From an uncultured Clostridium sp. (GTDB taxonomy: Bacteria > Bacillota > Clostridia > Clostridiales > Clostridiaceae): 64,000 nt of DNA. Below are positions 18,215 through 27,545 of this stretch, one piece after another. The DNA lies in NCBI RefSeq assembly GCF_900769625.1, contig NZ_CAAGHK010000075.1, positions 71,052-135,051 of the forward strand, written 5' to 3'. Within the stretch, counting starts at the first letter, position 1. Each line of letters begins with the position of its first letter. A program made the translations under genes and the position numbers. The notes under the pieces were generated by a model that saw nothing but the letters and a program-made list of their open reading frames with translations, did no database searches and was not told where the DNA came from.

Positions 18215-19480
18215 TTAATTCATCTTTTTATTTAATTCTTCAATTGCTGCCTTTAACTGGGTATCTTCACTCCTGCTATAGTTTTCTGTATCAAGCTTAT
18301 TGTCTGTCGATACTTCAATATCAGGCTTAATTCCTATTTTATGAATGTTTTCTCCATTTGGAGTATAATACTTTGAAATAGTAACCTTTAATCCACCAAT
18401 TCCATTATTGAATCTCAATGTCTGCTGAACAATACCTTTACCAAATGTCGTATTTCCTATTATCGTAGCAGCATTATAATCTCTCAATGCTCCTGTAACA
18501 ACTTCTGATGCACTTGCACTCCCCTCATTTACTAATATAACTAAAGGCATTCCTTCTGCTATTCCGCCTACTGATAATGATTCATTTCTATTGTCGTATT
18601 TATCCACTGTATAAGTTATTATCTTGTCTTTAGGTATAAACTGAGATGCAACACCAACAGCTTCACTCAAAAGGCCTCCTGAGTTTTCCCTCAAGTCTAC
18701 TATAAGTCCCCTCATACCTTGGTTCTTAAGCTCTTCAATTTCATTTTTAAAATCTTCTGTAGTATTTTCATTCATAAACGATGAGATTCTTATATATCCC
18801 TTAGAATCATCAAGCATTTCACCATCAATTACACTAAGCTTAACTTCCTGTGGAGTAATATTAACATCAAAAGGCTCTGTTCCTTCTCTTTCAATCGTAA
18901 GCTTAATTTCATTTCCATCAGAATTTGATATTGCATCAATTGCCTCACTTAACTGTTCTCCAGTATATGAAACATCATTAATCTTCTGAATTACATCATT
19001 GCTCTGTATGCCGGCTTTTTCAGCTGGAGAACCTTTTATCGGTGAAATAATAACTATTTTGTTATCTAAACTAGTAACATTTACACCTATTCCAGTCATT
19101 GAACCATTAGTCTGTTTCATCAATTTTTCAAACTCACTATCATTCATAAAAACTGTATATGGATCATTTAATGAATTTGTCATGCCTTTTATTGCACCTT
19201 CCAGCAATACATCATCATCTATTTCACCATCATATTTTTCAATCAAAGTATCTCTAACTGTAAATAATGCTGAATATTTTTCTGCATCATTAATCTGTGA
19301 AGCTGTACTCTTAACATTTTCTGATGTTTTAATTAAGAATACTCCTTTAGTTGCTAAAAAATTGCCAAACACTAATGACCCGCTGATTAATATCATCATT
19401 AAGACCGCTATTAATATTATTGATTTTTTTGAAGTTCTTCTATTATCCATTGATGATACATTATATTTAAACTCCTTCAT
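18215..19480 (-). CDS. S41 family C-terminal processing peptidase (CtpA/CtpB type)
   Basis: Membrane-anchored serine protease of 421 residues. An N-terminal transmembrane helix (about 20-42) is followed by a PDZ domain (GIGVNVTSLDNKIVIISPI, PAEKAGIQSNDVI) and the S41 catalytic domain with VNEGSASASEVVTGAL (nucleophile Ser) and TFGKGIVQQ (catalytic Lys). In Bacillus CtpB acts in sporulation signalling. The ATG at 19480 has a GGAAGG site; seven more codons are open upstream without one. Neighbours ftsEX and the PDZ membrane protein form a conserved set. Confidence 0.93.
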   Translation of the reverse strand: MKEFKYNVSSMDNRRTSKKSIILIAVLMMILISGSLVFGNFLATKGVFLIKTSENVKSTASQINDAEKYSALFTVRDTLIEKYDGEIDDDVLLEGAIKGMTNSLNDPYTVFMNDSEFEKLMKQTNGSMTGIGVNVTSLDNKIVIISPIKGSPAEKAGIQSNDVIQKINDVSYTGEQLSEAIDAISNSDGNEIKLTIEREGTEPFDVNITPQEVKLSVIDGEMLDDSKGYIRISSFMNENTTEDFKNEIEELKNQGMRGLIVDLRENSGGLLSEAVGVASQFIPKDKIITYTVDKYDNRNESLSVGGIAEGMPLVILVNEGSASASEVVTGALRDYNAATIIGNTTFGKGIVQQTLRFNNGIGGLKVTISKYYTPNGENIHKIGIKPDIEVSTDNKLDTENYSRSEDTQLKAAIEELNKKMN

Positions 19481-19553
19481 GCTATAAAAACTTCCTTCCA
19501 TATGTATACATAATATACATAAAAATCACAATAAATTCGTCTAATTATTATGT

Positions 19554-19590
19554 AAACCCCTATGAAATACACTTATCTCATAGAGGCATT
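19554..19590 (-). terminator. Weak hairpin after ftsX
   Basis: Minus strand CCTCTATGA / TCATAGGGG stem 32 bases after the ftsX stop, followed by TTTACATAATAATT. The T tract is interrupted, so it is probably leaky. Confidence 0.45.
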
Positions 19591-19621
19591 ACACTAAATA
19601 TTTTATGCTATTTTTTTTAAT

Positions 19622-20512
19622 TTATACTATTAAGAATTTTCTTAATGCAATTACGCTGGCTATAGCTCCCACTATAATTCCACCAGCTACAAACTGCCAT
19701 AATAACGTACTAAATACAAACATTGGAGTAACTATGCTTACAAATGATAACTGTGAAGCTATCCAAGTAAATAAACCTCTATAAGCAAAGAATAATGTAA
19801 TACAAGCAAGCAGTGAACCAACAAGTCCAATTACCATGCCTTCAATTACAAACGGCCATCTGATGAACCAGTCGGTAGCCCCTACAAATTTCATAATTCC
19901 AACTTCTCTTCTTCTTGAATAAACAGTCAATTTTGTTGTATTCATTATAAGGAATATTGAAACCCCTACTAATACCGCAAATAAAGCCATTCCTACAACT
20001 TTAAAGCCTTTTACTATTCCTACAACTTTATCTATTAATTCCTGTTGATCCTGAATTGAATCTACTCCTTCAAAATCTTTTATTCCATTACTTACATTTG
20101 AAGCATATTCCGGTGCATCAAGTTTAACAGTAAATGCAGCCTGGAATGGATTGTTATCGAAGGTATATCCTTTTAATAATCCTTCACCTTCATTAGTAGT
20201 TTCTTGGAAGTTTTTGTATTCATCTTCTTTTGAAGAATATGTAACATCTTTAACTCCATCTATTTCTCTTAATTTAATTTCTATTTCTCTCTGATCAATA
20301 AGTTTAATATCATCTTTTAAGAATATCTTAATTTCAAGCTTATTTTGAACACTATCTATTCCTTTATTTATGTTAGTAGCTACAAGCATAAATATACCAA
20401 GGACAAAAAATGTAATAAGGACTGTGATTATAGAGGCTATACTTATTGTTTTGTTTCTCTTTAAACTCACAAATGCATCTTTAATATAATAGGTTATAGT
20501 ATTAATTTTCAT
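19622..20512 (-). CDS. ftsX: Cell division protein FtsX
   Basis: Permease-like subunit of the FtsEX complex, which activates peptidoglycan hydrolases at the division site or during elongation. It has 296 residues: an N-terminal helix (about 22-45), an extracellular loop of about 120 residues, then three further helices with the FtsX block RRREVGIMKFVGATDWFIR between them. The ATG at 20512 is chosen because AGAGG precedes it. It overlaps the end of ftsE by 11 bases, so translation is coupled. The NlpC/P60 protein at 42.7 kb is the kind of hydrolase FtsEX controls, but that link is inference. Confidence 0.95.
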   Translation of the reverse strand: MKINTITYYIKDAFVSLKRNKTISIASIITVLITFFVLGIFMLVATNINKGIDSVQNKLEIKIFLKDDIKLIDQREIEIKLREIDGVKDVTYSSKEDEYKNFQETTNEGEGLLKGYTFDNNPFQAAFTVKLDAPEYASNVSNGIKDFEGVDSIQDQQELIDKVVGIVKGFKVVGMALFAVLVGVSIFLIMNTTKLTVYSRRREVGIMKFVGATDWFIRWPFVIEGMVIGLVGSLLACITLFFAYRGLFTWIASQLSFVSIVTPMFVFSTLLWQFVAGGIIVGAIASVIALRKFLIV

Positions 20513-21188
20513 CTTCGTACTTACCTCTCTTTTCATCTCTGACTATTTCACCTTTTTCAATAGCTATAACTCTCTTTTTCATATAGTCAACGATTTCCTT
20601 AGCATGAGTAGCCATTAAAACAGTAGTCCCAGATTTATTTATATCGTCAAGTAACTCCATGATTTCCATTGCTGTATCTGGATCTAAGTTACCTGTAGGT
20701 TCGTCCGCAATTAATACTGAAGGATTATTAACCAATGCTCTTGCAAGAGAAACCCTCTGTTGTTCTCCTCCTGATAATTCATTAGGGAACATCTTATATT
20801 TATGCGATAATCCAACTAATGAAAGAACCATTGGTACTCTTCTTCTTATTTCTTTTGATGATGCTTCTATAACTCTCATTGCAAAAGCAACATTTTCATA
20901 TACATTAAGGTTTGGTATTAATCTGAAATCCTGAAACACCATCCCAATTTTTCTTCTATAATAAGGAACCTGTTTTCTCGTAATCTTTGATAAATCTTTA
21001 TCTGCAACAATTACTTTTCCATTTGTAGGTTCAACTTCTTTTAATAACATTTTTATAAATGTAGACTTCCCTGATCCACTAGGACCAACTAAGAATACGA
21101 ATTCGCCCGCTTCTATTTCAACATTGACATCTGATAATGCTTTTACATTTTTATCATATATCTTAGATACTCCTCTAAATTCAATCAT
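20502..21188 (-). CDS. ftsE: Cell division ATP-binding protein FtsE
   Basis: ABC ATPase of 228 residues, the family's exact usual length when started at the ATG 21188 (AAGGAG site). Walker A is VGPSGSGKSTFIK, the signature NELSGGEQQRVSLARAL, Walker B VLIADEPTGNLDP, and the switch histidine lies in MATHAKEIVDY. It drives FtsX, encoded directly downstream with an overlapping frame. No promoter was assigned; the upstream gap to the YitT gene is about 200 bases. Confidence 0.96.
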   Translation of the reverse strand: MIEFRGVSKIYDKNVKALSDVNVEIEAGEFVFLVGPSGSGKSTFIKMLLKEVEPTNGKVIVADKDLSKITRKQVPYYRRKIGMVFQDFRLIPNLNVYENVAFAMRVIEASSKEIRRRVPMVLSLVGLSHKYKMFPNELSGGEQQRVSLARALVNNPSVLIADEPTGNLDPDTAMEIMELLDDINKSGTTVLMATHAKEIVDYMKKRVIAIEKGEIVRDEKRGKYEDEN

Positions 21189-21394
21189 ACTCGAACACTC
21201 CTTCTTAATCTGTATATCTTGCAAAATTATTGCAAAACCTACAAAATCAATTATAACATAAGAATAGTTTCAAATGTTATACAATTTTATTAAATATATA
21301 TTTATTATCTTAATTTTTTTTACAAAATATATACCTAAAATTTATTGTTTTTGTGCCTTTAGTCTATTTTGAGAAATATATAATTTATGTATTT

Positions 21395-22249
21395 TTAATC
21401 TTGTTTGATATCCTTAAATCCCTCTCCTAAAACTTCATGAACTTCTCCAACTGTAATAAAAGCAGTATAATCAATCTCTTTTATATAATTCTTAAGTTTT
21501 ATAAACTGTTTTCTGCTTACAACTGCATAAAGTATATTGCTCTCATTTTTTGTATATCCGCCTTCACTTCTTAGAAAAGTGCATCCTCTATCGAGTTCAT
21601 TCATAATATATCTGCTGATTTCTTTGTTTTTATCACTTATTATAAAAATACTTTTACAGGAATTAAAGCCTTCTATAAATCTGTCTACAAGTATTCCTAA
21701 CAAAATAACACTTAATACCGCGTATAATCCCAAATCTATCCCAAATACAGCAGCACTTGCAGATGTTATTATAAAATCGACTACCAGCAAAGATTTACCT
21801 ATATCTAAGTGAAAAAACTTATTTAGTATTTTAGCTAGTATGTCAGTTCCACCAGTTGAAGCATTTTCATTGAATACAATAGCCATTCCAACTGCTGAAA
21901 TTATAGTTCCAAAAATAGTTGCCATCATAATATCTGTTGTTACAGGTATAGGATTAAAAAACTTTTCAATTATCCATAATATTACGGATAATCCCAGGCT
22001 GGCATAGATTGTTTTAACACCAAAATTTCCATCAATAAACATAAACGCTACCACAAATAAAGCTGCATTCATAATCAAAGTTAATACTCCAACCGATAAT
22101 ATAGGAAATAATGCATTTATAACAATCGCTGCTCCAGTAACACCACCGGCAGCTAAATTGTTTGGTGCAAAAAAATATTCTACTGAAATTGCTACTAAAA
22201 TAATGCCAAATGTAATTATTAAATAACTTTTTAAATCTTTTGTACTCAT
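21395..22249 (-). CDS. YitT family membrane protein (DUF161/DUF2179)
   Basis: Protein of 284 residues with about five to six transmembrane segments making two DUF161-type repeats (SVEYFFAPNNLAAGGVTGAA, NENASTGGTDILAKIL) and a C-terminal soluble DUF2179 domain (LDRGCTFLRSEGGYTKNE, IDYTAFITVGEVHEVLGEGF). The family is common in Firmicutes in several paralogues; its substrate is unknown. ATG 22249 has GAGAGGA seven bases upstream. It is a stand-alone gene between ftsE and the transketolase pair. Confidence 0.9.
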   Translation of the reverse strand: MSTKDLKSYLIITFGIILVAISVEYFFAPNNLAAGGVTGAAIVINALFPILSVGVLTLIMNAALFVVAFMFIDGNFGVKTIYASLGLSVILWIIEKFFNPIPVTTDIMMATIFGTIISAVGMAIVFNENASTGGTDILAKILNKFFHLDIGKSLLVVDFIITSASAAVFGIDLGLYAVLSVILLGILVDRFIEGFNSCKSIFIISDKNKEISRYIMNELDRGCTFLRSEGGYTKNESNILYAVVSRKQFIKLKNYIKEIDYTAFITVGEVHEVLGEGFKDIKQD

Positions 22250-22342
22250 TTTATTTTCCTCTCTCATGTATAATATTGTTCACCTATAGTGTTCTTAATT
22301 AGATTTATCTTATGCAAAAGAAATTTATTAATAATTTTACAA

Positions 22343-22389
22343 TGCAAAAAACTACAGAGTAGAATTATTAAAATTCTAATCTCTGTAGT
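22343..22389 (-). terminator. Rho-independent terminator of the transketolase pair
   Basis: Minus strand CTACAGAG…CTCTGTAG long stem followed by TTTTTTG, about 35 bases after the transketolase C-terminal gene. Confidence 0.85.
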
Positions 22390-22422
22390 TATCACTATAA
22401 TCAAAGCATATATTATTAATCT

Positions 22423-23367
22423 TTATTTTTTTAATGATATAGCTCTCTTTGCACTATTTACAATTGATTCAACTGTTAAGCCGTACTTTTCTAATAATTG
22501 AGCTGGCTTTCCGCTTTCACCAAATGTATCCTTAATACCAACTTTTATAACTGGAACTGGATATTCTTCAGATACAGCTTCTGCTACAGCTGATCCTAAT
22601 CCGCCTATTGTACTATGTTCTTCAGCAGTTACAATAGCTCCTGTTTCCTTTGCAGCTTTAACTAATAAAGCACTATCTATTGGTTTTATTGTATGGATAT
22701 TTATTATTCTAGCATTTATTCCCTCTTTTGCCAACTCCTCTTTAGCTTGTAAAGCTAATTGAACCATCATTCCAGTAGCTGCTATTGTTACATCATTCCC
22801 CTCAGCTAATGTGATACCTTTTCCAATTTCAAATTTATAATTGTCAGCATCATTTATTGTTTCAACAGCTAATCTTCCTAATCTTACGTAGCAAGGTCCG
22901 TTATATTCTGCAACAGCTAATATTGCAGCTTCTGTTTCAACAGCATCAGATGGGTTTATAACTACCATATTAGGTATAGATCTCATTAATGAAATGTCTT
23001 CTACAGACTGATGAGTTGCTCCATCTTCACCAACAGTGATACCTGCATGTGTTGCACATACCTTTACGTTTAATTTAGGATAGCATATTGAATTTCTTAT
23101 CTGTTCAAAAGCTCTTCCTGCAGCAAACATCGCAAATGAACTTGCAAATGGTATCTTTCCGCATGTTGCAAGACCAGCTGCAACACCCATCATATTAGCT
23201 TCTGCAATTCCCATATTTATAAATCTTTCTGGTGCAGCAGCTTTAAATTCAGCTGTCTTAGTTGATTTTGAAAGGTCGGCATCTAATACAACAACCTTAT
23301 CATTTATGTTTGAAAGTTTTACTAAAGCCTTACCATAAGCTTCTCTAGTTGCTATTTTATTACCCAT
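22423..23367 (-). CDS. Transketolase, C-terminal subunit
   Basis: Pyrimidine-binding plus C-terminal domains of a split transketolase, 314 residues. Motifs include DADLSKSTKTAEF, FINMGIAEANMMGVAAGLA (with the catalytic Glu region), THAGITVGEDGATHQSVED and TAEEHSTIGGLGSA. Together with the N-terminal subunit it transfers two-carbon ketol units in the pentose phosphate pathway. Its ATG overlaps the stop of the N-terminal gene by one base, so the two are coupled. Split transketolases of this type are frequent in clostridia and archaea; DXP synthase is much longer and unsplit. Confidence 0.93.
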   Translation of the reverse strand: MGNKIATREAYGKALVKLSNINDKVVVLDADLSKSTKTAEFKAAAPERFINMGIAEANMMGVAAGLATCGKIPFASSFAMFAAGRAFEQIRNSICYPKLNVKVCATHAGITVGEDGATHQSVEDISLMRSIPNMVVINPSDAVETEAAILAVAEYNGPCYVRLGRLAVETINDADNYKFEIGKGITLAEGNDVTIAATGMMVQLALQAKEELAKEGINARIINIHTIKPIDSALLVKAAKETGAIVTAEEHSTIGGLGSAVAEAVSEEYPVPVIKVGIKDTFGESGKPAQLLEKYGLTVESIVNSAKRAISLKK

Positions 23368-24188
23368 TAGTTTTCCCCTCCAATTTCCTTAAGTGCTTGC
23401 TCACATTGTTCTTTGTTTGGAGCATTTCCATGCCATCCTGCTTCATTTTCCATAAACGAAACACCTTTTCCTTTTATAGTGCTACATACTATAACTGTTG
23501 GCTGACCTTTTGTTTCTTTAGCCTTCTTTATAGCATTTTTTATTTCATCGAAGTCGTGTCCATTAATCTTTAAAACATTCCAACCAAATGCTTCAAATTT
23601 CTTATCGATAGGACCTGGGTTCATTACATCTTCTATATTTCCATCAATTTGTAGTCCATTATTGTCTATAAATGCAGTTAAATTATCTAATTTATAGTGA
23701 GCAGCCGCCATAGAAGCTTCCCAAACCTGTCCTTCTTCAAGCTCTCCATCACCTAAAATTGTGAATACTCTATAATTTTTCTTATCTAATTTTCCAGCTA
23801 AAGCCATACCGACAGCTGCTGATATGCCTTGACCTAATGATCCTGTAGACATATCTATTCCTGGAACATCATTCATATTAGGATGTCCTTGTAATCTTGA
23901 ATCAATCTTTCTTAATGTATTCAATTCTTCTACTTCTAGGTATCCTCTTCTTGCTAAAGCACTATATAATGCTGGAGCCGCATGTCCCTTTGATAACACA
24001 AATCTATCTCTGTCTGGATTCTTAGGATTTTTTGGATTTATGTTCATTTCATCAAAAAATAAAACTGACATTATGTCTGCTATTGATAATGATCCACCTG
24101 GATGCCCTGATGCTGATTCTGTAAGCATTGTTACTATGTCTCTTCTAATTAGCTTAGAAATATTTTCTAGCTCTTGTTTATTCTTCAT
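23367..24188 (-). CDS. Transketolase, N-terminal (TPP-binding) subunit
   Basis: Thiamine pyrophosphate domain of the split transketolase, 273 residues. It has GHPGGSLSIADIMSVLFF, FVLSKGHAAPALYSALA, DMSTGSLGQGISAAVGMALA and the TPP motif GDGELEEGQVWEAS…NN. It is followed directly by the C-terminal subunit with a TAATG junction. Ribosome site AGGGGG precedes the ATG. The pair lies alone between a terminator and the mazF gene's terminator, so it has its own promoter in 24189-24320. Confidence 0.93.
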   Translation of the reverse strand: MKNKQELENISKLIRRDIVTMLTESASGHPGGSLSIADIMSVLFFDEMNINPKNPKNPDRDRFVLSKGHAAPALYSALARRGYLEVEELNTLRKIDSRLQGHPNMNDVPGIDMSTGSLGQGISAAVGMALAGKLDKKNYRVFTILGDGELEEGQVWEASMAAAHYKLDNLTAFIDNNGLQIDGNIEDVMNPGPIDKKFEAFGWNVLKINGHDFDEIKNAIKKAKETKGQPTVIVCSTIKGKGVSFMENEAGWHGNAPNKEQCEQALKEIGGEN

Positions 24189-24323
24189 TGCTGAACCCCC
24201 TAGTAAAAATTATATATATTCTTAGTTTTTGTTTTTCGCTTTTTACATTGTAGCATAATTTTTTTATTTTGTATATACTATTAATATTTATGCTATACTT
24301 TTATAGTTTTATGCCTTTTTACA

Positions 24324-24364
24324 GTAACATAAAAGGAGTTATATGATATACTATATAACTCCCT
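24324..24364 (-). terminator. Terminator after mazF
   Basis: Minus strand GGAGTTATAT / ATATAACTCC stem with an 8-base loop, followed by TTTTATG. It separates mazF from the transketolase genes. Confidence 0.7.
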
Positions 24365-24441
24365 TACTTATATAATCTAAAATTAATAGTCTAAATTCTC
24401 TTTTATGGGTTATCTACAATCCAGCTATGGCCTTGATTTGG

Positions 24442-24795
24442 TTATTTCAGATTTAAACTGATAGCAAGAGCCTTATCAACTTTTTTCATATCAGCTTCAG
24501 TCATATGTCCTATTTTTTCCTTAAGTCTTCTCTTATCTAAGGTCCTTATCTGCTCTAAAAGAACAACAGAATCTCTATTCAATCCATATTCTTCCGAAGA
24601 TATCTCTACATGTATAGGTAGCTTGGCCTTATTTATCTGAGATGTTATTGCCGCAACAATAACAGTAGGACTATATCTATTCCCAATATCATTTTGTATA
24701 ATTATTACAGGACGTATCCCCCCCTGCTCTGAACCAATAACCGGACTTAAATCCGCATAAAAAATTTCCCCTCTTTTTACCACAATGTTTGCCAT
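24442..24795 (-). CDS. mazF: MazF/PemK family endoribonuclease toxin (EndoA/NdoA type)
   Basis: mRNA interferase of 117 residues, the size of B. subtilis EndoA. The N-terminus VKRGEIFYADLSPVIGSEQG contains the conserved Arg and the beta-hairpin loop; IRPVIIIQNDIGNRYSPTVI and VVAAITSQINKAKLPIHVEI follow, with the catalytic Thr in AITSQ. The family cuts RNA at U-rich pentamers (UACAU in Bacillus). It lies nine bases after the antitoxin gene, as is normal for a toxin-antitoxin operon. This chromosomal locus beside acpS/nnr is conserved in Firmicutes. Confidence 0.95.
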   Translation of the reverse strand: MANIVVKRGEIFYADLSPVIGSEQGGIRPVIIIQNDIGNRYSPTVIVAAITSQINKAKLPIHVEISSEEYGLNRDSVVLLEQIRTLDKRRLKEKIGHMTEADMKKVDKALAISLNLK

Positions 24796-24804
24796 TTTTA
24801 ATAA

Positions 24805-25053
24805 TCACACTCCGCAAATCCATGCCTCATACTCATTAACATCGTCTAACATATATTCAGAGCCTATCATAGAGTACTCTAGATTTATTCCAGCCATTTC
24901 TTTATAACCCTTTTTCATTGTTTCTTCAAAATCCGCTGAAATATCTTCATCAATACATTGTATTAACGAATCCTCATTAACTCTACAACTTTTTATATTT
25001 TTCTTATCATTTATTTTTAAATTATTTATTTTATTCAAATCTAATATTGACAT
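24805..25053 (-). CDS. Divergent MazE/EndoAI-like antitoxin
   Basis: Protein of 82 residues directly upstream of mazF. Its C-terminal half (MKKGYKEMAGINLEYS, then an acidic tail) matches the toxin-binding part of Bacillus EndoAI, which reads MRRGYMEMAKINLNIS. The N-terminal 40 residues do not show the MKISLP strand or the helix pattern of a ribbon-helix-helix DNA-binding domain. The protein probably still neutralises MazF but may not autoregulate the operon. Start: GGAGG precedes two adjacent ATGs; the second (25053) has better spacing. Confidence 0.75.
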   Translation of the reverse strand: MSILDLNKINNLKINDKKNIKSCRVNEDSLIQCIDEDISADFEETMKKGYKEMAGINLEYSMIGSEYMLDDVNEYEAWICGV

Positions 25054-25347
25054 CATTGCCTCCATAGCAGTAAATATTTCACTTAACTATGATTATATTA
25101 CAATTTATGTCAATTTGTCAAAAATTCATATATTCTATACAATTTTAATGTACAATTTTATTGAATTTTGTAAGTACTCTCCCAAAAAAGTGCATATATT
25201 ATGTATTAAACGCTCTTACAAACTCCACTCATGTTAATAGCCTAAGGCACTTATTTAATTTATTTAATAAAACATCTTTAGTTTTTAATGATCTTTTAAC
25301 CTATGTGTAACCCTCTCATTTTTCTAAATAAATCATTAATAATAGTT

Positions 25348-25974
25348 TTAAAATAAACTTTCATCGGACTGTTTATTTATTTTAAAATCCTTATATGATA
25401 TTAGTATTCTTTCTTTACCTGTATCATCTGATATTTTTAACAATACAGGAGATTTTGTCTTTTTATCAACATAAAATTCTGCTTTATCTAAGTGTTTATT
25501 TCCATTAGGATAATCTATATTTACTTTTATATACTCCTTGTCTGACCACTCAGAATTTATAACCTCTATTCCCTTGCACACACTCTTATCTAAAATATTT
25601 TCCATAAAAGCTAATGGATATATTTCATCTATATTTTTATCTACAGTGTAATCTTGTCCATTCTGTTCCTGCATTTGTATTTCTGATCCCTTATAAACCT
25701 TAACGCGTCCACCTTCATCTTGGAATTCTATACGCATTCCATTATCTGCACTATAATACTGCATTGTATTTTCTTTATACTCATCTTTTGAATTAACAAA
25801 TGTATATTCTACACTGCAGCTATAGTTTCTAGTATTCTGAAGATTTTCAATAATTTTTTCATTAGTTGGAGTTGCTATTTTCCTTCCTGCTATAACAATT
25901 CCAATAATAAATACAGGTATTAAGACTAATAAACACAACATTCTTTTTGATTTTTGACTGCTATCTGAATTCAT
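25348..25974 (-). CDS. GerS-like / LolA-fold exported protein
   Basis: Protein of 208 residues with one N-terminal hydrophobic segment (about 12-30) and an extracytoplasmic domain built of alternating strands (SCSVEYTFVNSKDEYKENT, MRIEFQDEGGRVKVYKGS, KAEFYVDKKTKSPVLLKIS), the pattern of the LolA/RseB-like fold. In Clostridioides difficile the germination lipoprotein GerS lies at the corresponding place between nnr and an alanine racemase gene. Here no lipobox cysteine follows the hydrophobic segment, so it is probably an anchored rather than lipidated protein. A role in spore germination is inference. Confidence 0.65.
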   Translation of the reverse strand: MNSDSSQKSKRMLCLLVLIPVFIIGIVIAGRKIATPTNEKIIENLQNTRNYSCSVEYTFVNSKDEYKENTMQYYSADNGMRIEFQDEGGRVKVYKGSEIQMQEQNGQDYTVDKNIDEIYPLAFMENILDKSVCKGIEVINSEWSDKEYIKVNIDYPNGNKHLDKAEFYVDKKTKSPVLLKISDDTGKERILISYKDFKINKQSDESLF

Positions 25975-26036
25975 GAGTCCTCCAAGATTATATTATTACC
26001 TTACTAATATTATGAAACTCAGAGGGCTTTTATTCT

Positions 26037-27545
26037 TCATTCCAAACAAATATCATTAATGATTTTCGGCATCTCATTAATAATGTCTCTAGCATTTAAT
26101 ATGTAAACTTCACTTCCTAACTTATCTGCTATATCTCCATGAATATATGCTCCTATCAAAGCGGCATCCAGTATATTAACTTTTTGAGAAACAAATGCAT
26201 TAATTATTCCTGTCAATGCATCTCCCATTCCTCCAGATGCCATTTTACTATTGCCTGTGGGGTTTATATAAGTGTTCTTACCATCTGAAATTATTGTATT
26301 ATAGCCCTTTAGCAGTACTATTATTCCATATTTCTTTGCAAATTCTGATGCTATATTTATTCTGTCCATTTCAACATCCCTAACTGTTACTCCCAGTAAT
26401 CTTGCCATCTCGCCGGGATGAGGTGTAATAATTGTTCTTTCCCTTAATTGTTTTAACATATCTCTGTTATTTGATAAAATCATTATTCCATCTGCATCAA
26501 TAATTAATGGACAACTACTGTTTTCTATAACATCTTTTAGTATACCTGTTTCATATTCACCAGTCCCAAATCCAGGACCAAATGCAATTGAATCTGATTT
26601 TGCCACTATTGGCTTAAATCCAGGATCATCACATGAAATTGTCATTGCCTCAATTAATTTCTCAGACAATATATTTTGTATATCCCTCTTACATGCTAGT
26701 GTTACAAGACCTGCACCACCTCTTACAGTGCACTCAGCTGAAATATATGCAGCTCCTGTAAATCCTCTGCTTCCAGCAATGATTAAGGCTCTTCCGTAAT
26801 CTCCTTTATGACCATATAACTTTCTTGCTGGAATGAGATTTCTATATTCCTTGCTATTAAGAATAAATACATTATCGCTATTTTTACTTTTTGCTCTATT
26901 TGGTATTCCAATCTTTATAATCTTAACTTCACCTGTATATTTAAATGCATTATAATTTATAAATCCTCTTTTCATAACTTCAAAAGAATATGTTGTTTTT
27001 GCTTTTATCGCAGTATCAGGTTCAGTTCCTGAATTACAGTCTAAACCTGAAGGAACATCTAATGAAATTATATATCTGCTATAAGTGTTAATATTATCTA
27101 TAACCTTTTGAATCCATAAATCTAATTTTCTATTTAACCCAACACCAAAAATTCCATCAACTATAATATCATAATAAGATAAATCCTTAATAAATTCCTC
27201 GGTAATATCATCTTCACTTTTAATATATGATATTTCTTTCTCATTAATAATTTTTTTTAATATACCAAAATTAATCAAAAAATCATTACTATAATTATTA
27301 TCTCTGCTAATAACAACAATCTTTATCTTCTTTCCTTCAATACTCAAGTGTCGTGCTAAGGCTAATGCATCTCCTCCATTATTACCCTTTCCACATAATA
27401 TCAGAAATGATTCTCCCTTATCATGAATATCTTCAAAAACTCCCCTTGCAGCATTCTCCATCAAAACAATACTTGGAATTCCATACTGTTTTATAGCTTC
27501 TGTATCCATGCTTTTACACTTATCACGTTGAAAAACTTCTATCAT
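26037..27545 (-). CDS. nnr: Bifunctional NAD(P)H-hydrate repair enzyme
   Basis: Fusion of two repair activities, 502 residues. The N-terminal YjeF domain (about 1-215; GKGNNGGDALALARHL, VDGIFGVGLNR, LDVPSGLDCNSG) is the NAD(P)HX epimerase. The C-terminal ribokinase-like domain (about 225-500; KGDYGRALIIAGSRGFTGAA, GPGFGTGEYE, ITPHPGEMARLLG, SKMASGGMGDALTG) is the ADP-dependent dehydratase. Together they restore hydrated NADH/NADPH. Its ATG overlaps the acpS stop (ATGA), so the two are coupled. Confidence 0.95.
   Translation of the reverse strand: MIEVFQRDKCKSMDTEAIKQYGIPSIVLMENAARGVFEDIHDKGESFLILCGKGNNGGDALALARHLSIEGKKIKIVVISRDNNYSNDFLINFGILKKIINEKEISYIKSEDDITEEFIKDLSYYDIIVDGIFGVGLNRKLDLWIQKVIDNINTYSRYIISLDVPSGLDCNSGTEPDTAIKAKTTYSFEVMKRGFINYNAFKYTGEVKIIKIGIPNRAKSKNSDNVFILNSKEYRNLIPARKLYGHKGDYGRALIIAGSRGFTGAAYISAECTVRGGAGLVTLACKRDIQNILSEKLIEAMTISCDDPGFKPIVAKSDSIAFGPGFGTGEYETGILKDVIENSSCPLIIDADGIMILSNNRDMLKQLRERTIITPHPGEMARLLGVTVRDVEMDRINIASEFAKKYGIIVLLKGYNTIISDGKNTYINPTGNSKMASGGMGDALTGIINAFVSQKVNILDAALIGAYIHGDIADKLGSEVYILNARDIINEMPKIINDICLE

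Noticed and set aside
18999..19487. Plus-strand open frame of 162 codons
   Set aside because: It lies antisense within the S41 protease gene, which has strong domain evidence; the antisense product shows no motif and no ribosome site.
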